A stretch of DNA of 64,000 nucleotides from the NCBI RefSeq assembly GCF_001421745.1, contig NZ_LMKW01000001.1, positions 556,174 through 620,173 of the forward strand, given 5' to 3'. Under the pieces are notes generated by a model, which did no database searches, was not told the origin of the DNA, and saw nothing but the letters and a program-made list of their open reading frames with translations. The translations under genes and the position numbers were made by a program. How positions within the stretch are numbered: the first letter of the stretch is position 1; every line of letters begins with the position of its first letter. Shown here piece by piece: positions 8,683 through 18,522 of the stretch. The stretch comes from Sphingomonas sp. Leaf230 (GTDB lineage Bacteria > Pseudomonadota > Alphaproteobacteria > Sphingomonadales > Sphingomonadaceae).

Positions 8683-9659
8683 CCCCGCCGCCCGGCGCCG
8701 CCGCTTTTCTCGACGTTCATGGCTGGGGTGGGGCACAGATCCTTCCGGTCGCGGGCGACGCGTCGTTCCGGCGCTATTTCCGCGCGATCGAGAGCGCCGA
8801 ACAGGGTGGGCGCCAAGCGATCCTGATGGATGCGCCACCGCCGCACGAAGATCCCCGCCCGTTCATCGCCATCGCCGAATGGCTGGTCGAGCGCGACTTC
8901 GCCGCGCCCGCCATTCTGGCGTGTGACCTCGACCAGGGGCTCGTGCTGATCGAGGATTTTGGCGACGATAGATTGCGTGAGGCGGTCGACGCGGCGCCCG
9001 CGGACGAACTGTCGCTCTACGGGCCGGCGATCGACTTGCTGGTGCGGTTGCGCGCCGAGCCGGCTGGGCCGGTCCCCCCTTACGATCGCGCGGTGCTGAA
9101 GCGCGAGGCGGGGCTATTCGTCGAATGGTACTGCCCGGCGGTCGGGGTCGAGCCAGATCTGGCTGGCTGGGCCGCGGCATGGGAGGCAGTGTTCGATCAC
9201 GCCATCGCCGAGACTCCGGTCACGGTTTTGCGCGATTATCACGCCGAGAACCTGATGCTCGTCGGACCGGCGCGGTCGCTCGGGTTGCTCGATTTTCAGG
9301 ACGCGCTCGCGGGGCATCCGGCCTATGATTTGGTGTCGCTGTTGCAGGATGCGCGGCGGACGGTCGATCCGGCGGTCGAGGCGGCGATGCTGGCGCGATA
9401 TCGTGCGGCGGCGGATGCGGGAGACGAGTTCATGAACGCGTATCACGTGCTCGGCGCGCAGCGGAATGCGAAGATCCTCGGCATCTTCACGCGGCTGTGG
9501 AAGCGCGATGGCAAGCCGCATTATGCGACGATGTGTCCGCGTGTGTGGACGTATCTGGAGCGCGATCTGGCGCAGCCGGTCATGGCGCCGGTCGCGGCGT
9601 GGTTCGCGGCGAACGTGCCGCCCGCGAAGCGCGGCGATCCGCTGGCCTTGAGCGCGTGA
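8670..9659 (+). CDS. amgK: aminoglycoside-phosphotransferase-fold sugar kinase, probable AmgK
   Basis: AmgK phosphorylates the anomeric position of N-acetylmuramate/N-acetylglucosamine in the peptidoglycan-recycling shortcut, feeding MurU. The 329-residue protein shows an APH kinase fold: nucleotide-binding GDASFRRYFR near residue 30, the catalytic loop VLRDYHAENLML, and the metal-binding LLDFQDALAGHPAYDL. The adjacent nucleotidyltransferase matches the known amgK-murU pairing. ATG 8670 has GGAAG upstream. ATG 8679, overlapping the tsaE stop as ATGA, is an alternative. By sequence alone it could be annotated simply as a phosphotransferase; the specific name rests on gene order. Confidence 0.82.
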   Translation: MADMTPPPGAAAFLDVHGWGGAQILPVAGDASFRRYFRAIESAEQGGRQAILMDAPPPHEDPRPFIAIAEWLVERDFAAPAILACDLDQGLVLIEDFGDDRLREAVDAAPADELSLYGPAIDLLVRLRAEPAGPVPPYDRAVLKREAGLFVEWYCPAVGVEPDLAGWAAAWEAVFDHAIAETPVTVLRDYHAENLMLVGPARSLGLLDFQDALAGHPAYDLVSLLQDARRTVDPAVEAAMLARYRAAADAGDEFMNAYHVLGAQRNAKILGIFTRLWKRDGKPHYATMCPRVWTYLERDLAQPVMAPVAAWFAANVPPAKRGDPLALSA

Positions 9660-10411
9660 CTCGCCAGCAGACGATCCGGCCCGTCCCTCGCGGTGTCGTG
9701 CCCGAAACGGCGATGGTGATGGCGGCGGGCTTGGGCAAGCGGATGCGCCCGCTGACCGCGACGCGACCAAAGCCGCTGGTTCAGGTCGCGGGCAAGCCGT
9801 TGATCGACCACGTGTTCGAGCGGTTGCAGGCCGCCGGGATCAAGCGCGCGGTCGTCAACGTGCATTACTTGGCGGACACGCTGGAGGCGCACGTCACCGA
9901 CCGGTTCGCGGGGATCGACGTCGTGATCTCCGACGAGCGGAAAATGCTGATGGAGACGGGCGGCGGGCTCGTCCAGGCGCGGCATCTGCTCGGCGACGCG
10001 CCGGTGCTGGTGGTCAACAGCGACAATCTCTGGATCGACGGGCCGGTCGACGCGATCAGGCTGCTCGCGTCGCGCTGGGACGACGCGAAGATGGACGCGC
10101 TGCTGCTGATGGTGCCGCTCGCGCGTGCCAACAATCACGGCGGGATGGGCGATTTCTATCTCGGCAGCGACGGGCGGATCGTCGGGCGGCGCAAGCCCGG
10201 CCGGGTCGCGCCATTCGCCTATACCGGCATCCAGATTCTCCACCCGCGGTTGATCGCCGACTGGCCGGAGGGGCCGTTCTCGACCAACATCTTCTGGAAC
10301 CGCGCGATAGCCGCCGGCCGCGCCTACGGCCAGGTCCACCAGGGCCTGTGGTTCGACGTCGGCACGCCCGCCGCGATCCCGAAAACCGAGGCAATCCTCG
10401 CGGATGGCTGA
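9656..10411 (+). CDS. murU: nucleotidyltransferase, probable MurNAc-1-phosphate uridylyltransferase MurU
   Basis: MurU converts MurNAc-1-phosphate and UTP to UDP-MurNAc, bypassing de novo synthesis and the fosfomycin target MurA. The protein (251 residues) has the NTP-transferase signature AAGLGKRMRPLTATRPKPL, a METGGGL motif, a metal-site block VLVVNSDNLW and a late GLWFDVGTP. The GTG at 9656 overlaps the amgK stop (GTGA). Codons further upstream in this frame lie inside amgK and are shadow. Related mannose-1-phosphate guanylyltransferases share these motifs, so specificity is inferred from the amgK neighbour. Confidence 0.82.
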   Translation: MTRQQTIRPVPRGVVPETAMVMAAGLGKRMRPLTATRPKPLVQVAGKPLIDHVFERLQAAGIKRAVVNVHYLADTLEAHVTDRFAGIDVVISDERKMLMETGGGLVQARHLLGDAPVLVVNSDNLWIDGPVDAIRLLASRWDDAKMDALLLMVPLARANNHGGMGDFYLGSDGRIVGRRKPGRVAPFAYTGIQILHPRLIADWPEGPFSTNIFWNRAIAAGRAYGQVHQGLWFDVGTPAAIPKTEAILADG

Positions 10412-13364
10412 CGTCGCCACGGCGGATCGCCCGACGCTCTACACGATCCCGGCGCACCGGGCGTTTGCTGACGCGCTGGTCGCCGGGCTGACGCGGCGGG
10501 CCGGGCGCGATCCGCTGGCGCTCGCCCGTGCGCTCGTCGTGCTGCCGAACAACCGCGCGGTGAAGGCGGTGACCGAGGCGTTCGTCCGCGCGAGTGGCGG
10601 CGGGCTCGTCCTCCCGCGTCTGGTGGCGCTGGGCGATCCGGAGATGGGCGAGGCGGTCGGCGCCGCGCTCGACCCGGCGGACGACATCGATCCGCCGCTG
10701 CCCGCGGTACCGCCCTATCAGCGGCGCATGATCCTAGCGCGACTGGTGTCGGAAGAGCGCGCGCGCGAAGGCCATCCGGTCGATGTCGCCGAAGCGGTGC
10801 GCCTCGCGGGCGAACTCGCGCGGACGCTCGATCAGTTGCTGGTCGAGGAAGTGCCGCCGACCAAGCTCCGCGATATCGAGCTCGGCCCCGAACTGACCGA
10901 ACACTGGCGGCGCGCGCTGGCGACGTTCGAGATCGTGCTGCAACGCTGGCCCGGCGAACTCGCGCGGCTTGAGCGGATCGACGCGGCGACGCGGCGTTCT
11001 GCGCTGCTCGACCGACTCGCCCAGCGCTGGCGAAGTGCACCGCCAGCCGGCATCGTCTGCGCGGCCGGCGTGACCGATTCCGCGCCGGCGGTCGCGCGCC
11101 TGCTCCGCTGCATCGCCGACATGCCACAGGGCATGGTGGTATTCGCCGGCCTCGACCTCGCGCTGCCCGACGAGGAATGGGACGCGCTTGGCCCGCACGA
11201 TTCGAACCCGGTCACCGGCCTCACGCGGCGCTCGATCGAAACCCATCCGCAGTTCGATGCCAAGCTGATGCTCCTGCGCATGGGCGTCGCCCGAGGCGAG
11301 GTGCAGACATGGCGCGAGGGCGGCGGGCACGATGCCGACCCCGCGCGCGGCCGGGCGATCGCCAACGCGCTGGCGCCTGCCGACTTCACCGGTAAATGGA
11401 CGCAGATCGCGGCGGAGGATCGCCGCTTGAAGGGCGTGACCGCCGCCGAACTCGCCACGCCCGCAGAGGAAGCGCAAGCGATCGCGCTCGTTCTGCGCGA
11501 GGCGTTGGAAGTGCCGGAGCGGACCGCCGCCCTCGTCACGCCAGATCGCGCGCTCGCACGGCGCGTGGCGGCGCATCTCGGGCGCTGGGGCATCGGCATC
11601 GACGACAGTGCAGGGCGGCCTCTGTCGATCCTGCCGCCGGGCACGTTGCTGCTCGCGTTGGCCGAAGCAGCAGCGCAGCGCTTCTCCCCCCTCGCGCTGC
11701 TGGCATTGCTGAAGCACCCGCTGGTCCGTGCAGGCGAGGATCGCTTGCTATGGCTCGACGGCGCACGCGCGCTCGACCGACGGTTGCGCGGGCCAAGGCC
11801 GGCGGCGGGGCTCGACGGGATCGCCGGACATCTGGAGGAGCGTAAAGGCACGGCGGCGACATGGTGGACCGACGTCCAGCCTTTGCTGACGCCGCTGGCG
11901 AACGCATTCGATCAGGGGCCGCAGCCGTTGGCGTCGGTGCTCGCCTGCCTGCGCGAGACGGCGCAGACCTTGTGCGGCGACAATCTCTGGTCGGGGCTTG
12001 CAGGGCGTGCGGCAGCGGAGTTCCTCGCCGATCTGGAAGCCGAAGCACCTGGCGGACCACCGCGGATCGATCCGCGCGAACTACCGCAATTGCTGCGGAC
12101 GCTGCTCGACGAGGTCGCGGTGCGGCCAGCGCCGGGGGGCCATCCGCGACTGGCGATCTACGGGTTGATCGAGGCGCGGTTGCAGACCGCCGACGTCATG
12201 GTGCTCGGCGGGCTGAACGAAGGCGTCTGGCCGGGGCGGCCTGCGCCCGATCCCTGGCTGGCGCCGCGCATCCGGATGGAGCTAGGGCTGCCGGGCTTGG
12301 AACGCCGAGTCGGCACCGCGGCGCATGATTTCGCGCAAGCTTTGGGCGCGCCTCGAGCAGTAGTCACCCGAGCGCGGCGAGATGCGAAGTCGCCGGCTTT
12401 GGCTTCGCGTCTCTGGTTGCGGTTGCAGGCGCTCGCGGGCGATCGGTTCGAGCGGGCATCGGCACTGGAAGGCTGGACGCGAGCGCTAGACGATCCGGGC
12501 GAGCATCTCCCCACCGACCGTCCCGCGCCGTCGCCGCCCGCGCTACTGCGTCCCAAGGCAATCTCCGTCACCGAGGTGGATCGCCTCAAGGCCGACCCCT
12601 ACGCCTTCTACGCCCGCCGCGTGCTCGGGCTGATGCCGCTAGATCCGGTCGACGCGGACCCCAGCGCGGCGTGGCGCGGGACGGCGGTGCACGACATCCT
12701 CGAGCAATGGTGGAAGCAGGACAACTGCACCGTCGACACGCTCCGGCAGCGCGCGAAAGCGATGCTCGACGACGAGCGCACGCACCCGATGATGCGCGCG
12801 CTCTGGCAACCGCGCCTGCTCGAAGCGATCGACTGGATCGCCGGCGCCATAGTCGCGCAGGGCGAGGACGGCCGGACGGTCGCCAGCGCCGAGGGCAAGG
12901 GCAAGATCGAGATCGCCGGCGTGACCTTGTCGGGCCGCTACGACCGCATCGACAAGCTCCCCGACGGACGCCTCGCGGTGATCGACTACAAGACCGGCAA
13001 GCCGCCTTCGCCCACCGCCGTCCGCGCCGGCTACAGCCTTCAGCTCGGCCTACTCGGCCTGATCGCCGAACGCGGCGGGTTCGAGGACGTGCGCGGCACC
13101 GCCGGCGCGTTCGAATATTGGTCGCTCGGCAAGAAGCGCGACGCGTTCGGCTATATCGAGAGCCCGGTCGATCCCGAGGGCAAGCGCGACAAAATCCCGA
13201 CCGCCGAATTCACGTCAATCGCCGCGCACAACTTTACCGAAGTCGTCGGCGAATGGCTGACCGGCAGCGCCGCGTTCACCGCCAAGCTCGTCCCCGAATA
13301 CGCCCCCTATGCCGAGTATGACCAGCTTATGCGACGCGACGAATGGTATGGCCGTGAGCGGTGA
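10404..13364 (+). CDS. addB: double-strand break repair protein AddB
   Basis: AddB is the inactivated-helicase/nuclease subunit of the AddAB complex, which resects double-strand breaks to prepare RecA loading. The protein is 986 residues. The N-terminus is a helicase-like scaffold with RALVVLPNNRAVKAV in place of a Walker motif. The C-terminal RecB-type nuclease shows GTAVHDILEQWW (GxxxH), LAVIDYKTGKPPSP (DxK) and a YSLQLGLLGL segment with the conserved Gln. It overlaps murU by 8 bp and addA by 17 bp, consistent with one operon. The length and order match alphaproteobacterial addB. Confidence 0.95.
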   Translation: MADVATADRPTLYTIPAHRAFADALVAGLTRRAGRDPLALARALVVLPNNRAVKAVTEAFVRASGGGLVLPRLVALGDPEMGEAVGAALDPADDIDPPLPAVPPYQRRMILARLVSEERAREGHPVDVAEAVRLAGELARTLDQLLVEEVPPTKLRDIELGPELTEHWRRALATFEIVLQRWPGELARLERIDAATRRSALLDRLAQRWRSAPPAGIVCAAGVTDSAPAVARLLRCIADMPQGMVVFAGLDLALPDEEWDALGPHDSNPVTGLTRRSIETHPQFDAKLMLLRMGVARGEVQTWREGGGHDADPARGRAIANALAPADFTGKWTQIAAEDRRLKGVTAAELATPAEEAQAIALVLREALEVPERTAALVTPDRALARRVAAHLGRWGIGIDDSAGRPLSILPPGTLLLALAEAAAQRFSPLALLALLKHPLVRAGEDRLLWLDGARALDRRLRGPRPAAGLDGIAGHLEERKGTAATWWTDVQPLLTPLANAFDQGPQPLASVLACLRETAQTLCGDNLWSGLAGRAAAEFLADLEAEAPGGPPRIDPRELPQLLRTLLDEVAVRPAPGGHPRLAIYGLIEARLQTADVMVLGGLNEGVWPGRPAPDPWLAPRIRMELGLPGLERRVGTAAHDFAQALGAPRAVVTRARRDAKSPALASRLWLRLQALAGDRFERASALEGWTRALDDPGEHLPTDRPAPSPPALLRPKAISVTEVDRLKADPYAFYARRVLGLMPLDPVDADPSAAWRGTAVHDILEQWWKQDNCTVDTLRQRAKAMLDDERTHPMMRALWQPRLLEAIDWIAGAIVAQGEDGRTVASAEGKGKIEIAGVTLSGRYDRIDKLPDGRLAVIDYKTGKPPSPTAVRAGYSLQLGLLGLIAERGGFEDVRGTAGAFEYWSLGKKRDAFGYIESPVDPEGKRDKIPTAEFTSIAAHNFTEVVGEWLTGSAAFTAKLVPEYAPYAEYDQLMRRDEWYGRER

Positions 13365-16300
13365 TGCGCTCGCCACGCTGCCCCGGCTAAGGGGCGCGCA
13401 AGCCGATGCGAGCAATCCGGCGTCGCACGTCTGGCTGTCGGCGTCGGCCGGCACCGGCAAGACGCAGGTGCTGGCCGCCCGCGTGTTCCGACTGCTGTTG
13501 CGCGGCGTCGATCCCGGCGCGATCCTGTGCCTGACCTTCACCAAGGCGGGCGCGGCGGAGATGGCGCAGCGCATCAACGGGCGGCTCGCCGCATGGGTGC
13601 GGATGCCCGCGCCGGCGCTGGCGGCGGACCTGATCGCGCTCGGCGAGAGCCCAGTCCAGGCGTTGCAGGACCGCGCGCGCACCCTGTTCGCCAAGGTGCT
13701 AGACGCGCCGGGCGGGGGTTTGCGTATTCAGACGATCCACGGCTTCTGCCAAGGGCTGCTTGCTGCGTTCCCCGTCGAGGCTGAGCTGACGCCAGGCTTC
13801 CGACCGCTGGAAGCGCGCGAGGAAGCCGGCCTAGCACGCGAAGCGCTGGCGTCGATGTTGTCGGATGCCGAGCGCGAGGGACGCGAGCGCCCGGTCGAGA
13901 TCGTCGGGCGGCTGTCACTTCGCATGGGGGAGGGCGGGGCGGAGGCGTTCCTGCTCGCCTGCGCCCGTGCGCTGCCGGCTCTGGAGGCCGTCCCAGTCGG
14001 GATTCAGCCCTGGCTCCGGCGCGAACTCGGGCTTCCGTCCGGAGACATCGACGAGGCGATCGCAGAGTGGTGCGACGCGCTCGACCTCGACGCGATCGCG
14101 CGTATCGCGGCGGCCAATCGCGCGTGGGGGACCGCGACCGGTCAGGCCGCAGCGGCCACCGTACAGCGCTGGCTCGACTCCGAAGATCGCGCCGCGACGC
14201 TGGACGAGCTCGCCAGCGTCGTGCTCACCGGCACGGGCACCCAGCGCAAAGCGTCGAAGAAGTTGATCGATGCCGAGCCTGACTACGAAGTCCTCGCGCA
14301 TGACCTGGGCGAGGCGTGCACCGACGTGCTGTCGATGGTGCAGCGCGCGACCTATTGCGACCTGCTCGCCGACGGGCTCGAGGTCGGGCGCGATTATGCG
14401 CGCGGCTATGCGCTGGCCAAGCGGCGCGCGGGGGCGGTCGATTTCGACGACCTGATCGCGACGACGGTGGCGTTGCTCGACCAGCCGGGGATCGGCGAAT
14501 GGGTGCGCTACAAGCTCGACCAGGCAACCGAGCACCTGCTTATCGACGAGGCGCAGGACACCAACGGCCACCAGTGGCGGATCGTCCGTGCGCTTGCGGA
14601 CGAGTTCTTCGTCGGCCGCGGCATCTATGCGCCATCGACGCGCACCCTGTTCACGGTCGGTGACTACAAACAGGCGATCTTCGGGTTCCAGGGCACCGAT
14701 CCGCTCAATTTCCAGGCGGCCGAACAGTATTTCGGCGGCCGTGCGAGCGAGGCGGAGGGCGACGACGACTGGCCCGAAGAGGAGCGCGGCCTCCCTTTGG
14801 CGCGGCTATCATTGCGGCACTCGTTCCGGTCGACGCGGACCGTGCTGGAGTTCGTCGATGCGGCGATCGATGCGATCGGCGAGCCGGGGCTCGGGATCGC
14901 GGGCGAGGTCGAACAGCACGCCAGCGAGGTTGCCGGTCCGGGCACAGTGACCTTGTGGCCGCCGGTCTCGGCAGGCGGCAGCGAGGACGACGAAGAGGGC
15001 TGGGTCGACGACGCGGTGCGCAAACTCGCCAGCGATATCGCCCGCGCGGTAAAGGGCTGGCTAGCGCACGACACGGGGCTCATGCTGGAAAGCAAGGGCC
15101 GGCGGTTGCGCCCCGAGGATGTGATGATCCTGGTCAAGCGCCGCGGCGACCTCGCCTCACTGATCGTCGCGCGGCTCTATGCCGAGGGTGTCCCAGTTGC
15201 GGGCGTCGATCGCCTGAGGTTGAACGCGCCACTGGCGGTTCAGGATCTCCTCGCGACGATCCGTTTCGTGTTGCAGCCGGAAGACGACCTGTCCGTCGCG
15301 GCTCTGCTAGTGTCGCCGTTGATCGGCTGGACGCAGGACGAACTGATGGCCGCCGCCCCGCGCGAGGCCGGGCCGCTGTGGCGCCACTTGCAACGCACGC
15401 AACCCGCGACGCGACTCGCCCCCTTGCTGGCGATGCTAGCGCGCGCCGACATCGCCACGCCGTATCAGTTCCTGGAGGAACTGTTGTCGGGCCCGCTCGA
15501 CGGACGCCGCAAACTGATCCGGCGGCTGGGCACCGAAGCGCGTGATCCAATCGAGGAACTGCTCAACGCCGCGCTGACGTTCGAAAGCACGACGACACCG
15601 TCCCTGCAGCGCTTCCTCGACTGGTTCGATCGCGGTGATGTCGAGATCGTCCGCGATCCGTCGGCACCGCTCGATGCGGTCCGCGTGATGACTGCACACG
15701 GCGCCAAGGGCCTGCAGGCGCCGCTCGTGATCCTGGCGGATGCGACGGCGGACCCGTCGGCGGCGCCGCGCTCGATCCTGAAATGGGCACCCGAGCCTGG
15801 GGCCGCGCCGATCCCGGTGTTCCGGCCGCGGTCGAGCGAGCGTGGCGGCCCGCTGGATGCGGTCGTATCGGCCGCCGAGCAGCGCGAACTGGAGGAGCAT
15901 TGGCGGCTGTTCTACGTAGCCGCCACGCGCGCCGAAGAGCGGCTGGTGATCGCCGGTGCGCTCGGGCCGCGTGCGAAGGGCATGCCGCCGGAGAACAGCT
16001 GGTACGCGGCGTCCGACCGCGCGTTGACGGCGCTCGAGGTACCGGTGGGCGAGGGCGCGCGGACGTTTGCCGGGGTCGAGCCTCAGCCTGCGGTGATCGC
16101 CAAGGCTTCGGCTTCGGTCGAGATTGCGGCGAATGCGCAGTTGCCGGCCTGGGCGCATGAACCCGCACCGCAAGAAGCGCGTCCGCCTCGTCCGTTGTCA
16201 CCGTCTGCGCTGGGCGACGACGCCGTGTCCGATCCACCGCCGACGCCAGCGATGCGCGTCGCGGCGGAGCGGGGGCGGCTGATCCATGCGCTGTTCGAGC

Positions 16301-16779
16301 GTTTGCCGGCGGTTGCTGCCGTTGAGCGCGCGACGGCAGCGGACCGCTGGCTGGCGAAAGCAGGTGGCGTCGACAATGCCGCAGCACGGTCCGAAATCGT
16401 GCAGAGCGTGGTCGCCGTGCTCGACGATCCGCGCTTTGCCGAGCTTTTCAGCGCGGATACGCTCGCCGAAGCGCCGATCGCCGCCACCCTCGCGAACGGC
16501 ATGGTGGTGTCGGGAAAGGTCGATCGCCTACTGATCGAAACCGATCGCATCCGCGTCGTCGACTTCAAGACCGGGCGCCGCGCACCGCACGGCCTCGACG
16601 ACGTGCCGGAATACCATCTGAAGCAGATGGCAGCCTATGCCGAAGCCTTGGCCGTGATCTTTCCGGGGCGGTCGGTTGAGGCAGCCTTGCTGTACACGGC
16701 CGGCCCGCGGTTGATCGTGCTGGACGACGAGACGCTGGCCGCGAACAAGCCGCACTATCGGCCCACGGAGCAAAGCTAG
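13348..16779 (+). CDS. addA: double-strand break repair helicase-nuclease AddA
   Basis: AddA is the UvrD-like motor and second nuclease of AddAB. The 1143-residue protein has Walker A SASAGTGKTQVL near residue 35, LTFTKAGAAEMAQRI, the Walker B region LLIDEAQDTNGHQW, the motif IV-like block HSFRSTRTVLEF, and motif V/VI regions VRVMTAHGAKGLQAP and FYVAATRAEERLV. The C-terminal nuclease carries GRLIHALFE and RVVDFKTGRRAP. ATG 13348 is preferred to the upstream frame opening at 13309, which lies deeper inside addB. A leader inverted repeat and trxA follow on the same strand. Confidence 0.96.
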   Translation: MAVSGDALATLPRLRGAQADASNPASHVWLSASAGTGKTQVLAARVFRLLLRGVDPGAILCLTFTKAGAAEMAQRINGRLAAWVRMPAPALAADLIALGESPVQALQDRARTLFAKVLDAPGGGLRIQTIHGFCQGLLAAFPVEAELTPGFRPLEAREEAGLAREALASMLSDAEREGRERPVEIVGRLSLRMGEGGAEAFLLACARALPALEAVPVGIQPWLRRELGLPSGDIDEAIAEWCDALDLDAIARIAAANRAWGTATGQAAAATVQRWLDSEDRAATLDELASVVLTGTGTQRKASKKLIDAEPDYEVLAHDLGEACTDVLSMVQRATYCDLLADGLEVGRDYARGYALAKRRAGAVDFDDLIATTVALLDQPGIGEWVRYKLDQATEHLLIDEAQDTNGHQWRIVRALADEFFVGRGIYAPSTRTLFTVGDYKQAIFGFQGTDPLNFQAAEQYFGGRASEAEGDDDWPEEERGLPLARLSLRHSFRSTRTVLEFVDAAIDAIGEPGLGIAGEVEQHASEVAGPGTVTLWPPVSAGGSEDDEEGWVDDAVRKLASDIARAVKGWLAHDTGLMLESKGRRLRPEDVMILVKRRGDLASLIVARLYAEGVPVAGVDRLRLNAPLAVQDLLATIRFVLQPEDDLSVAALLVSPLIGWTQDELMAAAPREAGPLWRHLQRTQPATRLAPLLAMLARADIATPYQFLEELLSGPLDGRRKLIRRLGTEARDPIEELLNAALTFESTTTPSLQRFLDWFDRGDVEIVRDPSAPLDAVRVMTAHGAKGLQAPLVILADATADPSAAPRSILKWAPEPGAAPIPVFRPRSSERGGPLDAVVSAAEQRELEEHWRLFYVAATRAEERLVIAGALGPRAKGMPPENSWYAASDRALTALEVPVGEGARTFAGVEPQPAVIAKASASVEIAANAQLPAWAHEPAPQEARPPRPLSPSALGDDAVSDPPPTPAMRVAAERGRLIHALFERLPAVAAVERATAADRWLAKAGGVDNAAARSEIVQSVVAVLDDPRFAELFSADTLAEAPIAATLANGMVVSGKVDRLLIETDRIRVVDFKTGRRAPHGLDDVPEYHLKQMAAYAEALAVIFPGRSVEAALLYTAGPRLIVLDDETLAANKPHYRPTEQS

Positions 16780-16787
16780 CGCCCCGG

Positions 16788-16830
16788 TGGTTGAGCGCAC
16801 ACGCGAGCGACCTTAGATACGACTCAACCA
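16788..16830 (+). promoter_or_regulatory. inverted repeat in the trxA leader
   Basis: TGGTTGAG (16788-16795) and CTCAACCA (16823-16830) are perfect 8-bp arms 27 bases apart. The right arm abuts the AAGGAG ribosome binding site of trxA. The stem could modulate trxA translation or read-through from addA. Confidence 0.4.
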
Positions 16831-16843
16831 AGGAGAATTCACG

Positions 16844-17167
16844 ATGGCGACCAAGCAGATCACCGATGCCAGCTTCGATGCGGACGTACTGAACGCCGAC
16901 GGCCCCGTGCTCGTCGATTTCTGGGCGGAATGGTGCGGCCCGTGCAAGATGATCGGGCCGTCGCTCGAGGAGATTTCGGAAGAACTCGGCGAGAAGGTGA
17001 CGATCGCCAAGCTCAACATCGACGAGAACCCCGACGCGCCGGGCAAGTACGGCGTCCGCGGTATCCCGACGATGATCCTGTTCAAGGGCGGCGCACCCGC
17101 GGCAACCAAGGTCGGCGCGGAGCCCAAGGGCCGGCTGAAGGCCTGGCTTGAGGGTGAACTGGCGTAA
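16844..17167 (+). CDS. trxA: thioredoxin
   Basis: Thioredoxin is the cytosolic dithiol-disulfide reductant for ribonucleotide reductase and other proteins. The 107-residue protein has the canonical active site [17 protein letters not shown] near residue 33 and the cis-proline region [14 protein letters not shown] strong AAGGAG lies nine bases before the ATG. It ends the divL-addAB-trxA block and converges with argJ over a stem-loop. Confidence 0.97.
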   Translation: MATKQITDASFDADVLNADGPVLVDFWAEWCGPCKMIGPSLEEISEELGEKVTIAKLNIDENPDAPGKYGVRGIPTMILFKGGAPAATKVGAEPKGRLKAWLEGELA

Positions 17168-17179
17168 GCTAAACTTCCG

Positions 17180-17208
17180 CCGTCATCCCAGCGAAAGCTG
17201 GGGTGACG
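17180..17208. terminator. convergent stem-loop between trxA and argJ
   Basis: CCGTCATCCCAGC-GAAA-GCTGGGGTGACGG is a 13-bp stem with a GAAA tetraloop and one wobble. No T-run follows. Related CGTCATCCC...GGGATGACG stem-loops are a common intergenic repeat in sphingomonads. It probably serves as a bidirectional terminator or RNA-end protector. Confidence 0.7.
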
Positions 17209-17220
17209 GCATTAGCGGTA

Positions 17221-18447
17221 TCAGCTCCGATAGTCGGCGTTGATCGAGATGTAGCCGTGCGTGAGGTCGCAGGTCCAAACTGTGGCGCGGCCTTCGCCTA
17301 GCGCCAGATCGACGCCGATTTCGATCTCGTTGCCCTTGAGATGCGCAGCGACCGGAGCCTCGTTATAGCCGCTTAGTGCCAAGCCACCCTCGGCAACCTG
17401 CGTATTTCCGAACCGGATCGAGAGCGTGTCGCGATCGGCTGGTTCGCCGGCCTTGCCGACTGCCATGACCACGCGCCCCCAGTTCGCGTCCTCGCCGGCA
17501 ATCGCGGTCTTCACCAGCGGTGAGTTGGCGATGCTCATCGCGATGCGGTGTGCGCTGCGGTCGCTGTCGGCACCGGTCACCTGGATCTCGATCAGCTTCT
17601 GCGCGCCTTCGCCGTCGCGAACCACCAGCATGGCGAGTTGATGGCACAGGTCCGCCAGCGCTGCGCGGAAGGCGTCCGCCCCCACGCTGTCATCGTCCGC
17701 CAGTTGGACGTTACCGGCTTTGCCCGTCGCGAACGCGAGTACCGTGTCGCTGGTCGAGGTATCGCTGTCGACGGTGATGCACGAGAAGCTCGGCGCGTTC
17801 GCCTTCGACAGCGCGGCTTGCAGGAACTCCGGCTCGACCGCGGCGTCGGTGAAGATGAAGCCGAGCATCGTCGCCATGTCCGGCGCGATCATCCCCGAAC
17901 CCTTGATGATCCCCACCAGCGAGACAGTGCGATCGCCGATCACCGCGGTCGTCACCGCGCCCTTGGTGAAGGTGTCAGTCGTCATGATCGTCGCGGCGGC
18001 ATCCTCCCAGCCGCACGGCGCCGCAGCGAACGCCGCGTCGAGCCCGGCTTCGGCCTTGTCGATCGGCAACGGCACCCCGATCACGCCGGTCGAGGACACG
18101 AACACGTCCGAAGGCTGGCACCCGAGATGCGCCGCCGTCCGCGCCGCGATCGCCTCGACCGCCGCGCGGCCACGTGACCCGGTAAACGCGTTCGAGTTCC
18201 CCGCATTCACCACGAGCGCGCGCGCCTGCCCAAGCGTCAGCGCAGCCCGGCACCACTCCACCTCAGGCGACGGACATTTGCTCTGCGTCAGCACGCCCGC
18301 GACCACCGTTCCCGGCTCCAGCGTCACGAACGTCAGGTCGCACCGATCCCAGGTCTTGTACTGCGCACGCGCGACATGCAGCGCGACTCCGTCGATCGCC
18401 GGCATGGCGGGGAAGGGTAGGGCGAGGGGAGATGTGGACTCGGTCAT
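17221..18447 (-). CDS. argJ: bifunctional glutamate N-acetyltransferase / amino-acid acetyltransferase
   Basis: ArgJ transfers the acetyl group from N-acetylornithine to glutamate (and may use acetyl-CoA) in cyclic arginine biosynthesis. The 408-residue precursor carries the self-cleavage and active-site block KGSGMIAPDMATML, where the Thr of MATML becomes the N-terminal nucleophile of the beta subunit. It also shows VVNAGNSNAFTG, SSTGVIGVPL, ANWGRVVMAVGKAG and the C-terminal THGYISINADYRS. Family members more usually have APNMATML, so the Asp in APDMATML is a mild variation. ATG 18456 is three codons upstream and equally possible. No other arg genes adjoin it. Confidence 0.95.
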   Translation of the reverse strand: MTESTSPLALPFPAMPAIDGVALHVARAQYKTWDRCDLTFVTLEPGTVVAGVLTQSKCPSPEVEWCRAALTLGQARALVVNAGNSNAFTGSRGRAAVEAIAARTAAHLGCQPSDVFVSSTGVIGVPLPIDKAEAGLDAAFAAAPCGWEDAAATIMTTDTFTKGAVTTAVIGDRTVSLVGIIKGSGMIAPDMATMLGFIFTDAAVEPEFLQAALSKANAPSFSCITVDSDTSTSDTVLAFATGKAGNVQLADDDSVGADAFRAALADLCHQLAMLVVRDGEGAQKLIEIQVTGADSDRSAHRIAMSIANSPLVKTAIAGEDANWGRVVMAVGKAGEPADRDTLSIRFGNTQVAEGGLALSGYNEAPVAAHLKGNEIEIGVDLALGEGRATVWTCDLTHGYISINADYRS

Positions 18448-18522
18448 GCCTGCCATTTGCCGCTTGTGCCCGGCGGCTGCAACGGCTTGGTTGCGCGCCG
18501 GATCATTTCGGGGGATTCGTCA

